Below, piece after piece: positions 18,008 through 26,080 of a stretch of DNA of 64,000 nucleotides. Origin of the DNA: JAWLDA01 sp041686855 (GTDB lineage: Bacteria > Bacillota > Limnochordia > DTU080 > RSA5). A program made the position numbers and the translations under genes. The stretch's first letter is position 1, and each line of letters begins with the position of its first letter. The stretch lies in contig JAWLDA010000003.1 of NCBI GenBank assembly GCA_041686855.1, positions 62,001 through 126,000 of the forward strand, in the 5' to 3' direction. The notes under the pieces are model-generated. The model did not search any database. It saw only the letters and a list, made by a program, of their open reading frames with translations, and was not told the DNA's origin.

Positions 18008-19030
18008 TTACCGACTGATCACGTAGATGCCAGTGATGACCAAATTTAGGAGTGAGAGGGGCACAAGCCCTTTCCAACCCACATCCATAAGTTGGTCAAC
18101 CCGAATGCGGGGGAAGGTCCACCGCACCCACATGGCGATGAAAATGAAGATATAAACTTTCATCAAGATCCACACGACGGGCGGTAAAAAGCTGGGTCCA
18201 CTCCAGCCGCCGAAGTAGAGAGTCGCGGCAATTGCGGAAGCGGAGATAAGCGATCCGTACTCAGAGAGCATGAAAATCGCCCAGCGCATGCCACTGTACT
18301 CGGTTTGATACCCGGCGACAAGCTCGGACTCGGCTTCGGGAAGGTCGAAGGGAGCTCGGTTTAGCTCGGCAAGTGTAGCAACGGCAAAGACTATGAATCC
18401 CAGAGGCTGTACGAAGATGTACCAAAAACTCGATTGTTGAGCGTGGACAATCTCTTGGAGGCTAAGTGAGCCGGCGAGCATCGCCACGGCAACGATCGAG
18501 ATCACCAGAGGGATTTCGTAACTGATAAGCTGCGCCGCTGCACGCATGGAGCCAAGGAGTGACCACTTGTTATTGGAGCTCCAACCGCCCATCAATATCG
18601 AAATGACGATAAATGACGAGATGGCGGCAATGTAGACGAGCGCAATGTTCAGGTCTTGAGCGATGAGCGTCGGCCCAAACGGGATGACGACGTACACCGC
18701 CATTGCGGGGGCGAAGGCGACAATCGGAGCGAGTGCAAAGACTCGTCGATCGGCGCCTTCGGGTACGATGTCCTCTTTGGAAATAAGCTTAAGCACGTCG
18801 GCCAGTGTTTGCAAAGCTCCGTGCCAACCCGTGCGCATGGGACCCATTCGCTGTTGAATGTGGCCGCTTACTTTACGTTCTAGCCAAACGAGAAAGAGGA
18901 CGTTTAGCAGGATAAAGACCAGCACAAATTGGGCTTTGACGGCCCCGGCCGCGATGTTGTACACCCATTCCGGCCAGCCGAGGCTCCCAACGATGAAATT
19001 GTGCAGGAACGTAAAGATATTGATCGCCAT
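18008..19030 (-). CDS. nuoH: Complex I subunit NuoH
   Basis: 340 residues, eight helices, with the quinone-chamber loop ERKVSGHIQQRMGPMRTGWHG, KEDIVPEGADRRVFALAP and the acidic loop ELNRAPFDLPEAESELVAGY. ATG 19030 is preferred over the TTG one codon earlier; GAGGTGG precedes it, and the nuoD stop shares its A. It forms the quinone-binding site with NuoB and NuoD. Confidence 0.95.
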   Translation of the reverse strand: MAINIFTFLHNFIVGSLGWPEWVYNIAAGAVKAQFVLVFILLNVLFLVWLERKVSGHIQQRMGPMRTGWHGALQTLADVLKLISKEDIVPEGADRRVFALAPIVAFAPAMAVYVVIPFGPTLIAQDLNIALVYIAAISSFIVISILMGGWSSNNKWSLLGSMRAAAQLISYEIPLVISIVAVAMLAGSLSLQEIVHAQQSSFWYIFVQPLGFIVFAVATLAELNRAPFDLPEAESELVAGYQTEYSGMRWAIFMLSEYGSLISASAIAATLYFGGWSGPSFLPPVVWILMKVYIFIFIAMWVRWTFPRIRVDQLMDVGWKGLVPLSLLNLVITGIYVISR

Positions 19031-20181
19031 CAACGATCCACCTCACCCATGACGATGTCCAGGCTGCCGATGCTCGCTACCAAGTCGGCAACGAGTCCGC
19101 CTTTGCCCATGAGATCTAGCATCTGCAGATGGACAAAACACGGTGAGCGCCACTTTAGGCGGTATGCCTGGTCGGAGCCGTCGCCCACCAGGTAACACGC
19201 AACTTCGCCTCGGGGCGAGTCGACGCGGGCATAGGCGTCTCCTTCTAGCTTGATGCGTCGCGGCACATCTCCCACGAAGTCGCCGGGGGGGAGATCGGCC
19301 AAGCCATGGCGCACGAGTTTGATGCTCTCGTACATTTCTTCCATTCGTACGATATAGCGGGCGAACACATCGCCTTCCGGTCGCACAGGAACATCCCAAT
19401 CGTAGCGGTCGTAGACGAGGTACGGGTCCACTTTTCGCACGTCGTAATTGACTCCCGACGCGCGTAAGACCGGGCCGCTCGCGCCGTAGGCAATGGCGTC
19501 TTCACGAGAGACGACGCCGACGCCTTTTGTGCGCGCCTCAAAGATGCGGTTGCCTGTAACGAGTTCGTGATACTCGGGAATGCGTTTCTCTAGGTCCTTG
19601 AGAAACGTCTCAACGGTATTCTCGAATCCATCAAAAATATCGTTTCGGACGCCGCCCATTCGGACATAGTTATAGAGCATGCGAGCGCCGGTGATCGACT
19701 CAAAGATGTCGAGGAGACGCTCACGTTCGCGCCAGGCGTACAGGAAAGCGGTCGTTGCTCCCAAGTCTAGGGCGAAGGTGCCGAACCAAATCAAGTGGCT
19801 CGCGATTCGCTGGAGCTCAGTGACAATAAAGCGAATGTATTGCGCGCGAACAGGCACCTCAATATCCATTAACTTCTCGATCGCCATACAAAAGACGAGT
19901 TCGTTGGTGATCGCGGAGAGGTAGTCGGTGCGATCCGTGTAGGGAATCACCTGAAAGAGTTGTCGTTTCTCCGCAATCTTTTCAAAGCACCGATGGAGGT
20001 ATCCGACGTCGGCTTTGGCTTCTGAGACAACTTCGCCGTCAAATTTGGCTAGGACGCGCAATACTCCGTGGGTACTGGGGTGTTGCGGACCCATGTTGAT
20101 AAAGAGCTCTTCGGTACGACGGGTGACGTCGCCTTCGGTAGCCTCGGTTGATCTGGGCTCTACTCTCTCTGACTGTTCCAT
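19030..20181 (-). CDS. nuoD: Complex I 49-kDa subunit NuoD
   Basis: 383 residues from ATG 20181, which has GGAGGTGGG just upstream; the frame is open further up but only across nuoC in another frame. INMGPQHPSTHGVLR near the N-terminus contains the His loop that contacts quinone, and the C-terminal half carries the [NiFe]-hydrogenase-derived fold, ending GSLDIVMGEVDR, the normal terminus. No hydrogenase Cys pairs are present, so it is a true NuoD and not a membrane hydrogenase large subunit. Confidence 0.95.
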   Translation of the reverse strand: MEQSERVEPRSTEATEGDVTRRTEELFINMGPQHPSTHGVLRVLAKFDGEVVSEAKADVGYLHRCFEKIAEKRQLFQVIPYTDRTDYLSAITNELVFCMAIEKLMDIEVPVRAQYIRFIVTELQRIASHLIWFGTFALDLGATTAFLYAWRERERLLDIFESITGARMLYNYVRMGGVRNDIFDGFENTVETFLKDLEKRIPEYHELVTGNRIFEARTKGVGVVSREDAIAYGASGPVLRASGVNYDVRKVDPYLVYDRYDWDVPVRPEGDVFARYIVRMEEMYESIKLVRHGLADLPPGDFVGDVPRRIKLEGDAYARVDSPRGEVACYLVGDGSDQAYRLKWRSPCFVHLQMLDLMGKGGLVADLVASIGSLDIVMGEVDR

Positions 20182-20221
20182 GGTGATAAACCCACCTCCT
20201 GGGTGAGCGGTATACGCTGAC

Positions 20222-20848
20222 CTAGTGATTGATGCCTTCGGACCGTTGGCGGTTGAGGAGGCTCTGTGCCTCGGCGTACGTCTCACGAGTCTGGCGTTCG
20301 CGTGGAACGCGGTCGTCAACGTAGTCCTTACGCAACGGGTGACCTTCCCAGTCTTCACGCATCAGAATACGCCGTAAGTCCGGGTGACCGCTGAATCGAA
20401 TGCCGAACATGTCCCACGCTTCTCGTTCGTGAAAATTAGCCGTGGGCCACACGTCCATAATGGAGGGCACGGTCGGCTCGTCACGCTCCGGCGCATTCAC
20501 TTTGACGACAATCTTCTTGTTCGAGTCGATTGCGATCAGGTGGTAGACAACTTGAAAACCATTCTCCTGGTAATCGACACCGGAGAGGAGGCTCAAGTAG
20601 TCAAAGCCGAGCTTGTCCCGTAATCCAAGCGCGACATCGTGCCACTGCTCGCGATCGACGTACACTTCGACCCAATCGTCGTCTCGAGCCTGTGGATCGA
20701 GACTTGGATACTCTCTCTTCACAGCGTCGATCACACTGCGGATGAGGGGAGGCAATGGACGTTCGGTCTCTGCCTGGGTGGATTCGTCTGTTGCACTCTC
20801 GGTTCCATTCTCGGACTGCTGCTCGTTCAACTTCTCTTCATCTGCCAC
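20222..20848 (-). CDS. nuoC: Complex I 30-kDa subunit NuoC
   Basis: 208 residues from GTG 20848, preceded by GGGGGTGG; a GTG at 20905 would add 19 residues but has a weak ribosome site. The conserved block is WPTANFHEREAWDMFGIRF, then GHPDLRRILMREDWEGHPLRKDY, split here to its core. An acidic, low-complexity N-terminal ~35 residues (EQQSENGTESATDESTQAE) precedes the folded domain and is unusual. NuoC is a separate gene, not fused to NuoD. Confidence 0.93.
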   Translation of the reverse strand: MADEEKLNEQQSENGTESATDESTQAETERPLPPLIRSVIDAVKREYPSLDPQARDDDWVEVYVDREQWHDVALGLRDKLGFDYLSLLSGVDYQENGFQVVYHLIAIDSNKKIVVKVNAPERDEPTVPSIMDVWPTANFHEREAWDMFGIRFSGHPDLRRILMREDWEGHPLRKDYVDDRVPRERQTRETYAEAQSLLNRQRSEGINH

Positions 20849-20996
20849 GTGGGCCACCCCCAAATTCCTCGGGCGCTCCTTGCCCTTCTCAACTCTCTTG
20901 ATCACTCACATCGCATGCAAAAAAACGAGCGGACAGCGGAGCGGCGGGCTGGTAAAGCCCGCCGTCGGCGATCAAGGTTGGAAATAATCTTTGGAG

Positions 20997-21485
20997 TTAC
21001 ACCCGCACCGGACGACCGGCGCCCTCGCGGGCAATCTTCTCTTGAAGCTTCATGACGCCGTGCATCAGCGCTTCGGGTCTTGGCGGACAACCGGGGACGT
21101 ACACGTCGACTGGGACTACCTTGTCGACGCCGTCCACAATGTTGTACTCACCGTGGTACGGCCCGCCGTTTACGGCGCACCCGCCCATAGCCAGCACCCA
21201 GCGTGGTTCCGCCATTTGGTCGTAAAGCACTTTGACACGATCCGCAATCTTCTCGTTGATCGTGCCGGGGACGATCATGAGGTCGGACTGGCGAGGAGAG
21301 GCCCTAAAAATCATACCGAAGCGGTCGAAGTCGTAACGGGAGGCTCCCGTAGCCATCATTTCGATCGCACAGCATGCAATACCAAACAGGAGGTACCAAA
21401 GAGACGACTTGCGACTCCAACTCACAAGGCGGCGCAAAGGCACCGTAACGACACCTGGAAGTTCTTCGTGGTCAATTAAACCCAT
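20997..21485 (-). CDS. nuoB: Complex I subunit NuoB (N2 cluster)
   Basis: 162 residues from ATG 21485 (AAAGGGG 9 nt upstream). All four ligands of cluster N2 are present: tandem C38-C39 in GIACCAIEMM, C103 in GGCAVNGGPY and C133 in PGCPPRPEA. The terminal electron donor to quinone is therefore intact even though the upstream electron path is not visible in this operon. Overlaps nuoA by ten bases. Confidence 0.95.
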   Translation of the reverse strand: MGLIDHEELPGVVTVPLRRLVSWSRKSSLWYLLFGIACCAIEMMATGASRYDFDRFGMIFRASPRQSDLMIVPGTINEKIADRVKVLYDQMAEPRWVLAMGGCAVNGGPYHGEYNIVDGVDKVVPVDVYVPGCPPRPEALMHGVMKLQEKIAREGAGRPVRV

Positions 21486-21871
21486 CGGAGTACCCCTTTC
21501 TTCCATGCGTACACGAGCCCTTCGATGAGGGTTGAGATAAAGAGGAGCATCACAACAAACGCAAACACGCCCATCTCCTCAAGAATGAGCGCCCATGGAT
21601 ACAGGAAGACTGTCTCGACGTCGAAGACGACGAAGACCAGCGCAAAGATGTAGTAACGGATATGGAACTTGATTTGGCCCCCGCCCACGGGAATCTCGCC
21701 GCACTCGTACGTGGCGAGTTTTTCGGGGTAGGGATTGCTGGGGCGAAAAATGAGCCCTGCAACCATCGTGATTAGGATAAAAAGCGCGCCGACGATAAAA
21801 AAAGCTGCTACGTCTGTGTATTGCTCAAGCACGGCCCGGGCCTCCCACGCGGACATAATGACGTTTTTCAC
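21476..21871 (-). CDS. nuoA: Complex I subunit NuoA
   Basis: 131 residues, three helices, with ATYECGEIPVGGGQIKFHIRYY, the NuoA loop (its Cys is the one that switches accessibility in the active/deactive transition). The 5' start is uncertain between GTG 21871 and ATG 21856; neither has a strong ribosome site. First gene of an eleven-gene operon driven by the promoter at 21957-21985. Confidence 0.93.
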   Translation of the reverse strand: MKNVIMSAWEARAVLEQYTDVAAFFIVGALFILITMVAGLIFRPSNPYPEKLATYECGEIPVGGGQIKFHIRYYIFALVFVVFDVETVFLYPWALILEEMGVFAFVVMLLFISTLIEGLVYAWKKGVLRWV

Positions 21872-21956
21872 AAACCGCCGCTTTAAAAACCGGCATGCGA
21901 TCGTGCAACCGCTCTGCCGGACGCGAACCCGAAAGTATTACCATTTCCAGTGACCT

Positions 21957-21985
21957 ATTATACTGCTCGACCTGGGCACTGTCAA
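21957..21985 (-). promoter_or_regulatory. Perfect-consensus sigma-A promoter of the nuo operon
   Basis: Read on the minus strand: TTGACA, exactly 17 bp, TATAAT. Both hexamers match the consensus fully. The transcript would have a ~80-nt leader before nuoA. The rest of the 328-bp gap to pgsA (21872-22198) shows no gene; a 90-residue plus-strand frame there runs across this promoter and looks spurious. Confidence 0.9.
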
Positions 21986-22128
21986 CATCGACGCTATGGG
22001 TCGACGTCCCTGTGAGTATCGGCTTTTCGCGTGTTTGGTTTGGCGGTTGGTCACCCGGTACTGGGTTCGGGTTGCCCCCTTGGAATCCTCCTCCATCTTT
22101 GTGCAGCTGTCGAGAGTTACGTGTATTC

Positions 22129-22157
22129 TGTGCACGGAGTTGGGGATGTGTTATGAT
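22129..22157 (+). promoter_or_regulatory. Weak candidate promoter of pgsA
   Basis: TATGAT (22152-22157, 5/6) lies ~40 bp before the pgsA ATG; the -35 at 17 bp is poor (TGTGCA). Confidence 0.35.
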
Positions 22158-22198
22158 GATATGGTAATTAATGCTCAAGGTAAGGGAGCGGGGAGAGA

Positions 22199-22705
22199 AT
22201 GACGTTGGCGACGGCATTAACATTGGGCCGTATCTTCCTAATCCCTGTCTTTATGTCGTTGCTGTTGGCTCGAACGGGTGAGCTTTGGGCAGTGGCAGTA
22301 TTCGTCCTGGCTGCATTTACAGACGGACTTGATGGGTACGTTGCCAGGGCCCGTAAAGAGATTACAAAGTTTGGTCAGTTGATTGACCCCATCGCTGACA
22401 AGTTGCTCGTTTGCTCTGCACTGCTCGCGCTAGTAGAGCTGAGTGAGATCTCATCGTGGGTGGCCATGATCATTCTGGGACGGGAGTTTGCGGTCTCGGG
22501 ATTGAGGATCGTGGTAGCGTCGGAAGGCGTCATTATCCCTGCGAGTCGGTTGGGGAAGTTAAAGACGTTCTCGCAAATCGTAGCGATCGTCGCGCTATTG
22601 GTCGAGCTTTCAATTGGCGAGGCGTTGCTGTGGTTCGCTGCAGCGGTGACGGTCGTCTCGGGAGTAGAGTATTTTCTTCGTACGCAAAAGTATCTCTGGC
22701 GTTGA
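22199..22705 (+). CDS. pgsA: CDP-diacylglycerol--glycerol-3-phosphate 3-phosphatidyltransferase
   Basis: 168 residues, membrane CDP-alcohol phosphotransferase. The catalytic motif DG-x2-AR-x8-G-x3-D-x3-D is complete: DGYVARARKEITKFGQLIDP followed by IAD. It makes phosphatidylglycerol phosphate from CDP-diacylglycerol. GGGAGCGGGGAGAGA precedes the ATG. N-terminal LTLGRIFLIPVF is typical. It stands alone, unlike many Bacilli where pgsA precedes cinA-recA; here cinA-recA is 15 kb away. Confidence 0.95.
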   Translation: MTLATALTLGRIFLIPVFMSLLLARTGELWAVAVFVLAAFTDGLDGYVARARKEITKFGQLIDPIADKLLVCSALLALVELSEISSWVAMIILGREFAVSGLRIVVASEGVIIPASRLGKLKTFSQIVAIVALLVELSIGEALLWFAAAVTVVSGVEYFLRTQKYLWR

Positions 22706-22774
22706 CGATCAGCGCCGGGGTCGGCGCCGATGGATCAAAATCCCATGCAAGAACTCGAACCATCGGCACCGCGG

Positions 22775-22801
22775 CGCCAGCCCTTTAGGCGCTGGCGTTT
22801 T
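22775..22801 (+). terminator. Probable pgsA terminator
   Basis: CGCCAGC / GCTGGCG (22775-22781 / 22791-22797) followed by TTTT. The 3' arm lies within the last codons of the convergent gene. Confidence 0.6.
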
Positions 22802-23471
22802 CGGGATAATCGGCGCTCGGCTCGCCGGCCTCCGACTGGAGCGCATCTAAAAACCCGTCTTTGTTACCAAACGCATACACAATTTGACCGTATTTTAGAC
22901 CGGCTTCCCGCGCCACGGCTGCCAGTGTGAGGCGTCGCCCTTGAGATTTCATTCTACGGGCAGCTTCCAGCGCCAAGCTAGCGGCTTCCTCTTTCGCCAA
23001 TCGGCCCCGGTATTCAGCAGGCATTTCGGATGAGGCAGGGAGACGCTCGTGGTTCACATGTGAGCGCTCTTCGATCTCCTTTATATTGCGAAACGCCTCG
23101 AGCGTAAACTTGTCGATGCGCCGCATGCCGGCTTCAAGCGACGCGATGTTCCCTTCGAGCTTACCGATCCGCTCTTGGACGGCCGCTATGTCGTCTTGCA
23201 ACTCGCGCAGCGCGGGGACGACGCTCTCCTGGATCGCCTTTCTGAGCGCGTCCTCGGAGCCCGGACTCATCGATCGCCCGCCTCCGAGGTGGCTCAACCA
23301 ATCAAGGCAATTGTTAAATGCCGTGAATGCTTTCATTCCGACCTCGGTGTAGAGTCCTTCCAACGCATCCAGCTCCCCAGCGCGCTTCTCATCGTCAAAA
23401 CGGTTGCGCACCGACGCTTCGCCGACGCGTTGCCTCTCTAGTGCAGCGTAATACCCCTCTTTGGGTTGCAT
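22785..23471 (-). CDS. Unknown coiled-coil protein with C-terminal HTH-like segment
   Basis: 228 residues, not recognised. Residues ~85-130 (LRELQDDIAAVQERIGKLEG and following) form a heptad-patterned coiled coil. The C-terminal segment ~180-215 (LTLAAVAREAGLKYGQIVYA then FGNKDGFLDAL) resembles the DNA-binding helices of TetR/KfrA-type regulators: helix, AxxAGxxxGxxYxxFxxKxxL. HTH at the C-terminus after a coiled coil is the reverse of KfrA. No membrane segment. It sits behind spoVT in the same orientation, after spoVT's terminator. A DNA- or nucleoid-binding role is inference only. Confidence 0.7.
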   Translation of the reverse strand: MQPKEGYYAALERQRVGEASVRNRFDDEKRAGELDALEGLYTEVGMKAFTAFNNCLDWLSHLGGGRSMSPGSEDALRKAIQESVVPALRELQDDIAAVQERIGKLEGNIASLEAGMRRIDKFTLEAFRNIKEIEERSHVNHERLPASSEMPAEYRGRLAKEEAASLALEAARRMKSQGRRLTLAAVAREAGLKYGQIVYAFGNKDGFLDALQSEAGEPSADYPENASA

Positions 23472-23630
23472 TCCAAATGCTCCTCTCGAAGAATTGGATT
23501 TCGAACTCCGTCTCGTTCTATTGTTTGTTCAAAGGCGCGTGGGAGTATGCATTCTTTCCATAAGAATTTCTATGTCACATTCGCTTTGGACGTGAGAGCC
23601 ATTTAACAAATAAAAGGAGATGACGCGAGT

Positions 23631-23688
23631 AAAAGGAGACGAGGCGAGGCAAGTGAACGATTCGCGTCACTCGCCCCGCCCCGTCTCC
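23631..23688 (-). terminator. Strong intrinsic terminator of spoVT
   Basis: On the minus strand, a ~22-bp interrupted stem (GGAGACG...CGTCTCC outer, GAGTGA/TCACTT inner) is followed by TTTT. Confidence 0.8.
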
Positions 23689-23710
23689 GTAAGCAGGATT
23701 TCAGTATTCG

Positions 23711-24238
23711 TCAACCGAGTTGTTTGGCGAGAAAATCTGCCGCGGTTTGGCAGAGTGTGGTCTCCAATTCGCCCAAATCGCGCTCCTTAGAGGCCAGGAG
23801 AATTGAGCCGACAACTTCTCCGTCGTGGAGGATGGGAACGAGGAGTTGATGGGCGTCTTCAAATCCGGAGATCGGCAAGCGTTCGCCGCCGGAGTTGGTA
23901 TTGAGAACGCTCCGCCGTTCCATGGCATCGGTGATTTCATCGGGGAGCCCCTTGCCCAGGTAAGTCTTGCGTCCGGCTCCTGACACGGCTATGTAGGCAT
24001 CACGGTCGGTGATCAAGGTTACGTGACCGGTTGTCTCATATAAGCTGTCCGCATACTCCTGGGCGAAATCCTCGAGGTCGGCGATTGGGGAGTACTTTTT
24101 GAGTATCACTTCGCCGTCTCGATCGGTGAATATCTCCAGGGCGTCTCGTTCGCGTATCCGGAGCGTTCGTCGGATCTCTTTAGGTATTACGATGCGACCC
24201 AAGTCATCAATGCGTCGCACTATTCCAGTCGCTTTCAT
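23711..24238 (-). CDS. spoVT: Stage V sporulation regulator SpoVT
   Basis: 175 residues from ATG 24238 with AGGAGG 10 nt upstream. The N-terminal AbrB swapped-hairpin domain is MKATGIVRRIDDLGRIVIPK then EIRRTLRIRERDALEIFTD (1-50); the C-terminal GAF-like sensor domain covers ~60-175, ending AADFLAKQLG. In Bacillus it modulates sigma-G-dependent forespore genes, which fits the spore genes elsewhere in this window. Confidence 0.95.
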   Translation of the reverse strand: MKATGIVRRIDDLGRIVIPKEIRRTLRIRERDALEIFTDRDGEVILKKYSPIADLEDFAQEYADSLYETTGHVTLITDRDAYIAVSGAGRKTYLGKGLPDEITDAMERRSVLNTNSGGERLPISGFEDAHQLLVPILHDGEVVGSILLASKERDLGELETTLCQTAADFLAKQLG

Positions 24239-24386
24239 ATGCCGGATACCTCCTGTCCTAATTTTTGACATGAGATCATCCAATTATGCTGTCTCTAGCA
24301 GGAAGTTTGTGCTATGTGTGCGGGGAGGAAGCGGTACGCCATCGCGGAAGTGGGTCGTAAAGGGGGAATGCGGCCTGCACCACTCC

Positions 24387-25025
24387 ATGGGAAAGAGCTT
24401 TATATGTGCTCTTGCCACGCTCATCGCGCTGTGCACGGGGTCGATTTACGCGCCCAATGTAGCCGGTGCGGCACGCGACGGAATGCCACTTTCGACTCAG
24501 GAGGCTTTCGCGCTCGGCGCAGCATGGGTGTTCGACGATTCGGTTCGGGCGGGGGCGCGCTCCTTGGTTGAGGGAGCGCCCGGCGTTCAGCACGCGAGTG
24601 AAGTGCTCAGCTTCGTCGGCGGCCCCGTGGGCCTACCAATGGTCGTGGCCTCGTTGTGGCTGGCCGACGCAGAACTGGGTCAAAGCGCCCTAAATCGTAT
24701 TCTCGCCACAGGGGCCGTCACGTATGCCGTCAAGGTGGTAGTCGGTCGGCCGAGGCCCTTTACAGGTGAACGAGGTTTGCGGGGGATTGAATGGCTTGAT
24801 GAGTTCCATTCGTTTCCGTCAGGGCACGCCTCTCTGGCGTTCGCGGCCGCAGGGGCGATCAGCGAAAAGCGCCCTGAGTGGAGCGAGGAAGCATACGGAA
24901 TGGCGCTCGTGATTGCGGCGTCGCGCGTCCTCCTCGATCAGCACTGGCTGAGCGATGTGATTGCGGGAGCAATTCTAGGCAACGCAATAGGCGAGGGTCG
25001 CTTCGGGTGGAGTTTGTCGTGGTAA
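24387..25025 (+). CDS. PAP2-superfamily phosphatase, membrane/secreted
   Basis: 212 residues from ATG 24387. The start is chosen because it gives a clean signal peptide (MGKSFICALATLIALCTGSI, cleavage near VAGAA); the frame is open further upstream and no strong ribosome site decides it. All three phosphatase motifs are present: KVVVGRPRP, FPSGHASLAF and SRVLLDQHWLSDV, with both catalytic histidines. Likely substrate is a lipid phosphate or pyrophosphate at the outer face. Divergent from spoVT. Confidence 0.85.
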   Translation: MGKSFICALATLIALCTGSIYAPNVAGAARDGMPLSTQEAFALGAAWVFDDSVRAGARSLVEGAPGVQHASEVLSFVGGPVGLPMVVASLWLADAELGQSALNRILATGAVTYAVKVVVGRPRPFTGERGLRGIEWLDEFHSFPSGHASLAFAAAGAISEKRPEWSEEAYGMALVIAASRVLLDQHWLSDVIAGAILGNAIGEGRFGWSLSW

Positions 25026-25072
25026 ACTATTGAGGCGGTGATCGACACCGATGAGTAGAAAAGGTGAGCGGA

Positions 25073-25402
25073 ATGAAAAAGGAAGATATTACGCGGTACG
25101 TCCGGCCCGAGGATATTCCATTGATGGATAGAGCAATTGTTGAGCCAGTCGTGACGAGTGTGGCTAAGGAGATGAGCGAGACCCACCCGGCTCAGAGCGT
25201 CGAAGAGTGGATCGATATTCTTCAGAAAGCCCTATTGCGCGGTGACATCGTTATTGTGATTGATGACAAGAACAAGCGCATGGGAATTGTGCGCACCGAT
25301 GAACCCCCCTTCTCCGCCCTTGTCTCGGGTGGGCGATCCTTGAGCGAAGAGAGTGAGATCAAACCCATCGATCTGTCGAGATGGGAGCAAGACACCGAGT
25401 AA
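25073..25402 (+). CDS. Hypothetical protein
   Basis: 109 residues, not recognised. ATG 25073 has AAGGTGAG 8 nt upstream; a GTG nine bases earlier is possible. Soluble, acidic (ends WEQDTE), with a central stretch LRGDIVIVIDDKNKRMGIVR that looks like beta strands with a turn. It follows the PAP2 gene by 47 bp and may be in the same transcript. Confidence 0.6.
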   Translation: MKKEDITRYVRPEDIPLMDRAIVEPVVTSVAKEMSETHPAQSVEEWIDILQKALLRGDIVIVIDDKNKRMGIVRTDEPPFSALVSGGRSLSEESEIKPIDLSRWEQDTE

Positions 25403-25519
25403 ACGGCACGGCTTCCAGCGGTTACCGAGCCCCTAGGGGTGCTTCGAAGGTCCCGAATATGTTAGAATAATTAAGCCCTTTAGCTGGGACTTCGATGTGA
25501 AGGGAGCCGTTTTTTTACC

Positions 25520-26080
25520 ATGCGAAAACTGAGAGTGTCCCTCTTAGTCGCAGTCTTCGCGGGCGTCATCATTCTTGGACTGGGGGCTCGGTCGCTCTAC
25601 TTTCAAAAGGGAGTCGTCGATCCGTTGGCCTCTGTTGCCAAGGAAGTGCCGGGAGTCGTTTCATTGGAAGTAGTACCTTCCGGCGACGGCGCCAAAGATG
25701 TCCTGGCTCACTTGGGGCCGGACGTCGAACTTGAGAAGGTATACAAAGAGCTGGAGGAGTTGGCCGAGGCAAAACTGGGCACTTCCTTCGGTGGGCTCAT
25801 CCTTAAAGATCGCCGGACCCCCGAGTTGGCCCGGTCGTATTACATGATTCACTTCACGATCCAGGAAGGGATTAGCACCGGATTATACGCGTCAATGGCG
25901 GATCAGATCGATACACGCCTTCCCGAATCCGCAGCGTTGGAGCACCGTGTCTTTGTGGGAGACCGCTACGTCTTTGTGCAGTTGCACCAGGGCGATGACT
26001 ACTTGTACGAAGTTGTACCACGTCTCCAGGTCGCGGGGCTTACAGATCGCCAGAGTACGGGAGGGGTTTCTCTGTGGTAA
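25520..26080 (+). CDS. Membrane-anchored protein coupled to the FtsH-like protease
   Basis: 186 residues, not recognised. One N-terminal membrane anchor (LLVAVFAGVIILGLGAR, ~8-24) is followed by an extracytoplasmic domain of ~155 residues with alternating strands and helices and no cysteine. It ends inside the start of the FtsH-like gene (7-base overlap), so the two are translationally coupled. The neighbour lacks the usual extracytoplasmic domain of FtsH, so this protein may supply that function in trans; that is inference from layout only. Confidence 0.65.
   Translation: MRKLRVSLLVAVFAGVIILGLGARSLYFQKGVVDPLASVAKEVPGVVSLEVVPSGDGAKDVLAHLGPDVELEKVYKELEELAEAKLGTSFGGLILKDRRTPELARSYYMIHFTIQEGISTGLYASMADQIDTRLPESAALEHRVFVGDRYVFVQLHQGDDYLYEVVPRLQVAGLTDRQSTGGVSLW

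Noticed and set aside
21895..22167. 90-residue plus-strand gene between nuoA and pgsA
   Set aside because: It spans the perfect nuo promoter on the other strand, has no good ribosome site and a composition unlike a real protein.
23472..23630. Sporulation promoter (CATACTC) ahead of the coiled-coil/HTH gene
   Set aside because: The -10 is near the sigma-G consensus but no acceptable -35 lies at 17-18 bp.
24238..24320. Sigma-G promoter of spoVT
   Set aside because: Only partial boxes (GCATAA and CATGTCA) with wrong spacing; I could not support it.
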